The notes under the pieces: model-generated
Told to the model about the DNA's origin: nothing
Database searches by the model: none
Seen by the model: the letters and a program-made list of their open reading frames with translations, nothing else
Program-made: the position numbers and the translations under genes
Shown: positions 47,401 to 50,449 of the stretch, one piece after another
Position numbering within the stretch: the first letter of the stretch is position 1
How the letters are laid out: every line of letters starts with the position of its first letter
Assembly (NCBI RefSeq): GCF_004323185.1
Contig: NZ_NAPS01000001.1
Location: 2,590,993-2,641,441 of the forward strand
DNA length: 50,449 bases
Source of the DNA: Westiellopsis prolifica IICB1
GTDB lineage: Bacteria; Cyanobacteriota; Cyanobacteriia; Cyanobacteriales; Nostocaceae
Direction of reading: 5' to 3'

Positions 47401-47453
47401 CTGCAAATAGTTGGGGATAAGGTGAATAGAACTAGTAACCAAGAAAATTTCAT
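44421..47453 (-). CDS. TpsA exoprotein 3, mosaic of its paralogues
   Basis: A 1010-residue secreted protein. The signal peptide is MKFSWLLVLFTLSPTICSIL, and ATG 47453 is preferred to TTG 47459. The TPS domain covers about 30-260. Its first part (NVNAGRGAYFSNP ... NPSNILGRLG) matches exoprotein 2, and the following part (RGISFGPNASLDLRGGSFFG then FEFSASNPQPVP) matches exoprotein 1. A Gly/Asn-rich beta-helix follows, then the common tail AQGWIFNKKGEVVLTAYDPT. The extreme C-terminus is set by a 7-bp tandem repeat that also makes the stop codon. It is the first of the three exoprotein genes after TpsB, 167 bases downstream. Confidence 0.92.
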   Translation of the reverse strand: MKFSWLLVLFTLSPTICSILVSQNRTTAQIVPDGNLGGTENSVVNPDVINGVPSDRIDGGAIRGSNLFHSFQDFNVNAGRGAYFSNPAGIANILTRVTGGNPSNILGRLGVLGNANLFLLNPRGISFGPNASLDLRGGSFFGTTANSVLFDNFEFSASNPQPVPLLNVNIPIGLRFRDNPGSISNNGSLQVQTGKTLALVGGNVNLDAGSLIAPEGKVELGGLTQAGTIGLNPDGNLSFPNGITRADVLLRNGSRIDVADQGKGSVNIIARNLNIETGSTVSAGIKPNLTASTSVPGNVTLDATEAIKINGQSLVENVADQNATGNAGDVNVKANYLELTGGGQIRTRTLGRQSDAGDINIVAGDIYISNPVYWPLRGAPPEDKPALDASNFKNNSTVGIGRSGNISLTADGDITLIGEGVPGTVNLENKVISTYSASNRGLGEGDISLVAKGSILLDNANLVSTSFSGNNLAASGNILLQGDTSVSLTNNSQIAATTYGKGNPGNVRLISKGPVLVESSVIFTDLRDTVTKSSDAGNIFLSGQSVFITKGSTITARTLDNSKFGGTIQVDAKDIVEISGINPLFSDPNKFNLTRSRDVYSTLVTNTVGNAQGPAGDIIINADTLRISDGGSLKAATQGAFSGGDITVNARVIDLAGGGKIINTASSRGNAGKINLNASDSITISGSNPNFQQVFNQEVKRIGRGTAEFRLGRDDTGASGIYAYTLPNSSAQGGSLKITTGRLLVNNGARINVGSQGTGRAGNIEVTAAKDIRLDNNALITAQTRGGQGNITLNSRDLILRRNSNITTNATGTVGGGNINIKTGNLVALENSDITANAEQGSGGNIFIKADYLFRSKDSDITASSDRGLEFNGTVEINTTDINPSQGLAELPENIIDLTNQIAQNPCQKGSGSSFTVTGRGGLPSSPSDSFSSNETRIDLVEPVAITSNSPNLKINQSPVIRQTTKNIVPAQGWIFNKKGEVVLTAYDPTNSTQGRTSQATAACSVTSDQ

Positions 47454-47581
47454 CGTCAATTCTCACAGCGATCGTAACAACAAGCAAGCATTTTTTCTTC
47501 TGAACTCTCAATCTCCCTAAGCAAAGTCAGAACGCGAGTCACCAAACGAAAACACTACTGAAACCCTTACCAATGACTCTT

Positions 47582-47609
47582 GTACAGACGCGATTTATCG
47601 CGTCTCTAC
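47582..47609. repeat. Hairpin repeat, GTACAGACGCGAT family
   Basis: GTACAGACGCGAT and ATCGCGTCTCTACC are separated by only a few bases. It lies between tpsB and the first exoprotein gene, so it might lower read-through into the exoproteins. Confidence 0.75.
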
Positions 47610-47620
47610 CAATGACCAAT

Positions 47621-49603
47621 CTAAAACGGACTATAATTGATTGAGAAATACAAACCTTGTTCTTGCAATGTCCGATCTCTATCCCCTTCAATATCAATGA
47701 GAGGAACAGCATAGTCAAGACGAGCGCTAAATGTTTCACCCATTTGCCATTGCAAACCCAAGCCTGTACCAATTAAGGTATTGGTATTAGGATCGGGAGT
47801 AGAATCAGAGTCATTATTCCAGCCGACACCCAAGTTGATAAACGGTATGACTTGCAAAAGTCCTTCTACTTGTCTTTGGCGCCAAACAGGAAATCTGACT
47901 TCCGCGGAAGCAAATAAGCCATTATCTGTTAAAAACTGATCTTGTCGATAACCCTTGACAGTTTGTAAACCTCCCAAACGAATCTGTTCGATGGGTACAA
48001 GGGATGTGCTTGCGAATTGCATTTCTGAACGCAATACCAGCAACGTATCTGGTGCTAATAAGCGCACATACTGTCCTTGTCCTCGCCAAGCAAAATAGCG
48101 ACTATCTGGAGCATCGCTGTTAACAGTAGCATCTAACCAGCCTACACCAAGACTAAATTGCGATCGCAAAGCAAAGACTTGTTGAGAGTTACGTTGAGTG
48201 TACTCCTGAAAAAACCTCACTGTTGAAAGGCGAGTTCTTCCTTTGTCATCTGAACCCGCAGATAAAGGAAAGTTTTCTCCCAATAATCTATTTTCGCTTT
48301 GCTGTCTAGAGAAACTTAAACCGAGTGCAAATTCTTGAGTCGGAGTTTGGAAAAGTGGCTGGCGTACATTCAAATCAATGTAATAATAATCACCTGTAAT
48401 ATCAATTCGATCAAAGGGTGGTTCTACTACTGTGACAGCCGTTCTACCAGTGTTGAAGCCTACGGTACCGTTGCGAGCATTAATCGGAAATGCGTAACCT
48501 AAGTCAAAAGCGTTACTACCATCACTGTTGATGAATTCCAAAGATAAGCGATCGCCAAAGCCCAATAGATTACCTTCACTCAGGTTAACACCCCGACGGA
48601 AAGTTCCCACACTTGGATCACCAGCGTTATCAGCAAATATATCTACTTTGAAAGAATCTGCTTCTACAACATTTACTTCCAATAGACTTTGGTCTGAACG
48701 GGAACCTGTAGATAATTCCGCAGAAATATTCGCAATTAAGGGATCAAGTTGTAGTAATTGCAGTGCTTCTAAAAGCTTTTCTCGATTTAAAGGTTTGGAG
48801 GTTGCTAAAGCAATGCGACTACGCACATAATTCGGTTGTAGACGCTTTGTACCCGTCACCCTGATATCTTCTATTCCACCTTCAATGATTTGAACTTTAA
48901 CAACAGCACCTTCTCTTGCAAAAGTTTGTTCTGCTGGAATCACCGCACCGGAATTAATGTACCCCGAACTGATGTATAGATTAGTAATGATATTTTCAAC
49001 TTGTAAAAGTTCAGCAAAAGTTATCGGTCGGTTAAGAAAAGATTTTATTGCTTCGTTTAACCGTTCATTACTAAATGCTGTGTTTCCTTCAAAATCGAAT
49101 TTTTGAATTGTAATAGTTCCAGGAATTCCGGGAAGTGTTGGAGATTCTGGTGGTGGAGATGGAGTTGTATCTAGAGGAGGTGTAGGTGATGGTTGTGGTG
49201 TTGGGATTGGCCTTGGTGGTGGTGCAGGAGGAAGAGGACCAGGAAGTTGCGATAAAATCAGAAATTTATCCAACTCTTTGTCTTGATTGCTGTCAACTAT
49301 TTCATGTAACTTAGAAGTATTGGGAGGATCTGATTTGAGTCGAACATCATGATTGAGAAAATAATATTCGTTCCCAATATCTGTTTCGTTATTCTGGCTG
49401 ATTTGGTTTTCCACAGCAGCTATGGTATTTTTTAGCTGTTGTATGTTGTTGACCTGTGTTTCATGACTTCCCATAGAAAAGCTGTTAGTGTCCGCAGCCT
49501 TAGATGGTAAGTTTCCAGCAGAAGCTTTCAAAGCAGAGAACGCTATCAAAACTTCCAAGAATAAAGAAACAGTTAAATTCAGTTTCAAAGTGTGGTTGTG
49601 CAT
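47621..49603 (-). CDS. TpsB outer-membrane transporter (ShlB/FhaC/HecB family)
   Basis: A 660-residue Omp85-superfamily transporter. A signal peptide (NLTVSLFLEVLIAFSALKAS, cleaved after AG) is followed by a spacer and a proline-rich linker (about 120-160: PPAPPPRPIPTPQPSPTPP). Two POTRA domains cover about 165-315 (ITIQKFDFEGNTAF and IEDIRVTGTKRLQPN). A 16-strand barrel follows from about 320, with GGLQTVKGYRQDQ as the family's VRGYR motif on the L6 loop, here VKGYR. The last strand ends in Phe (YFSINYSPF), as needed for BAM insertion. It should secrete the three TpsA proteins encoded downstream on the same strand and is the first gene of the cluster. Confidence 0.95.
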   Translation of the reverse strand: MHNHTLKLNLTVSLFLEVLIAFSALKASAGNLPSKAADTNSFSMGSHETQVNNIQQLKNTIAAVENQISQNNETDIGNEYYFLNHDVRLKSDPPNTSKLHEIVDSNQDKELDKFLILSQLPGPLPPAPPPRPIPTPQPSPTPPLDTTPSPPPESPTLPGIPGTITIQKFDFEGNTAFSNERLNEAIKSFLNRPITFAELLQVENIITNLYISSGYINSGAVIPAEQTFAREGAVVKVQIIEGGIEDIRVTGTKRLQPNYVRSRIALATSKPLNREKLLEALQLLQLDPLIANISAELSTGSRSDQSLLEVNVVEADSFKVDIFADNAGDPSVGTFRRGVNLSEGNLLGFGDRLSLEFINSDGSNAFDLGYAFPINARNGTVGFNTGRTAVTVVEPPFDRIDITGDYYYIDLNVRQPLFQTPTQEFALGLSFSRQQSENRLLGENFPLSAGSDDKGRTRLSTVRFFQEYTQRNSQQVFALRSQFSLGVGWLDATVNSDAPDSRYFAWRGQGQYVRLLAPDTLLVLRSEMQFASTSLVPIEQIRLGGLQTVKGYRQDQFLTDNGLFASAEVRFPVWRQRQVEGLLQVIPFINLGVGWNNDSDSTPDPNTNTLIGTGLGLQWQMGETFSARLDYAVPLIDIEGDRDRTLQEQGLYFSINYSPF

Positions 49604-49761
49604 TAAAACTTGATTAACTTTTATTAATTAAACTTAAATACCATAGAATATGGTTTGTAGTATAGAGAATCATAATAAAATTTAACGAGGTAGTTTAGGA
49701 AACTAAAATGAAATATAGGTAGTTATAAAATATTGCTTTAAATGAAGGAATATATATTAAG

Positions 49762-50307
49762 ATGACGGAAGGCAACAACAATCTATTATGTGGCCGCTAC
49801 CAAATCATCCAAGAGCTAGGCAGGGGAGGTTTTGGCGTCACCTATCTGGCTACAGATACATCCTCTAATGTATTGTGTGCAATTAAAAAACTCGACCCTC
49901 TCAATGCTGATCTAGAAACAGCTAAAAAATTTTTTCATAGAGAAGTTAATATCTTAAATACTTTACAGACCAATCAGCAAGTTCCTAAGTTCTTTGACTA
50001 CCTGGAAGAAGACAACAATTATTATATTGTCGAAGAATATATAGAAGGTACATCCTTAGCAGAACTAGTTCATGAAAAATGGCCAGAATACACTGTAGTT
50101 AACTTCCTACAACAAATTTTATCAGTACTAGCATACTTACATGCAAAAAATATTATTCATCGTGATGTTAAACCCTCCAATTTAATTATTAGAAAGGGAG
50201 ACAACAGGTTTGTCTTAATTGACTTTGGCTCTGTGAAAAAAGTAGATAATCAATATCAATCCTCTCGGGAGCATCCCAATTTTGCAAAAATAGAGAGAGA
50301 AAAATAA
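49762..50307 (+). pseudogene. Truncated Ser/Thr protein kinase
   Basis: A 181-residue protein with the first two thirds of a eukaryotic-like kinase: GRGGFG (about 20-25), K42 (AIKK), E61, HRDVKPSN (133-140) and DFG (154-156). After DFG the family continues with an activation segment and an APE motif, but this frame ends within 25 residues (REHPNFAKIEREK). No C-lobe helices or sensor domain follow, and the opposite strand is coding beyond 50342. A ribosome site GAAGGA is present upstream. It is probably a decayed or inactive kinase, though a short protein may still be made. It is divergent from tpsB. Confidence 0.75.
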
Positions 50308-50329
50308 TTCGCGAGATATCATCGCGAAT
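50307..50329. terminator. Hairpin between converging genes
   Basis: ATTCGCGA and TCGCGAAT form an 8-bp stem around a seven-base loop. There is no T-run, so it may be only a weak bidirectional terminator. Confidence 0.45.
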
Positions 50330-50341
50330 AAATAGGGAGTT

Positions 50342-50449
50342 TCAATCTTGCGGCTCTTCCTCCTCCTGTTCCAACCCAGAACGAATATCGAGGAGACACT
50401 CATCGAGAGTATCAATGATTCTCTGTAATTCTTCCCAAACAGAGCGTCG
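50342..50449 (-). CDS. 3' end of an unknown gene (partial)
   Basis: On the minus strand the last 35 codons run open from the window edge to TGA at 50342-50344. The tail is helical and strongly acidic (VWEELQRIIDTLDECLLDIR then EEEEPQD). I do not recognise the family. The coding-like composition and the gap from the convergent truncated kinase support a real gene. Its body lies outside the window. Confidence 0.6.
   Translation of the reverse strand, partial: RRSVWEELQRIIDTLDECLLDIRSGLEQEEEEPQD

Overview
This window comes from a cyanobacterium, most likely a filamentous one. GCGATCGC (HIP1) octamers are scattered throughout. There is a geranylgeranyl reductase of the chlorophyll pathway (ChlP), a fused CbiE/CbiT, FtsH of the thylakoid type, SRPBCC, CHAT and hemagglutinin-type secreted proteins. 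Many short dispersed hairpin repeats lie between genes. The assignment is inferred from gene content; no rRNA is present.

Layout. (1) 1-9900 is a chemosensory island. On the minus strand, cheY-cheC-hybrid histidine kinase are tightly packed. On the plus strand lie cheA (two CheW-like domains), cheW, a soluble methyl-accepting protein without membrane segments, cheB and cheR. Together they could form a complete pathway with methylation-based adaptation. (2) 10000-21500 holds housekeeping and accessory genes: a cytochrome b6-like protein lacking one haem ligand, a Na+/H+ antiporter with a TrkA-N domain, tRNA-Glu(UUC), an SRPBCC protein overlapping a GAF sensor kinase whose phospho-accepting His is Asp, a ribbon-helix-helix protein, an HNH endonuclease with a structured leader, an amine-oxidase-like flavoprotein, a beta-propeller-like protein and an FMN reductase. 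(3) 21900-33600 holds ftsH, leuA with an apparent Leu-rich leader ORF and terminator, a CAP-domain protein, a clear MITE, two decayed gene tails (CHAT and GMC oxidoreductase), chlP, a YdcF protein, cobL, a small membrane protein and a fasciclin protein. (4) 33780-49600 is a two-partner secretion cluster, read on the minus strand as TpsB transporter, three filamentous-hemagglutinin exoproteins, then a CHAT-TPR protein with a signal peptide. (5) The right end has a truncated Ser/Thr kinase and the tail of an unknown gene.

The two most interesting regulatory signals are not protein families. One is upstream of leuA (25743-25833): an ORF with a good ribosome site, five Leu codons in its first 13, and a 14-bp hairpin followed by six U. 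The other is upstream of the HNH gene (17198-17304): a possible three-way-junction RNA whose closing stem shares its 3' strand with an 11-bp terminator next to the ribosome site. Both are inferred from the sequence alone. The secretion cluster also shows a clear mosaic between paralogous exoprotein genes.
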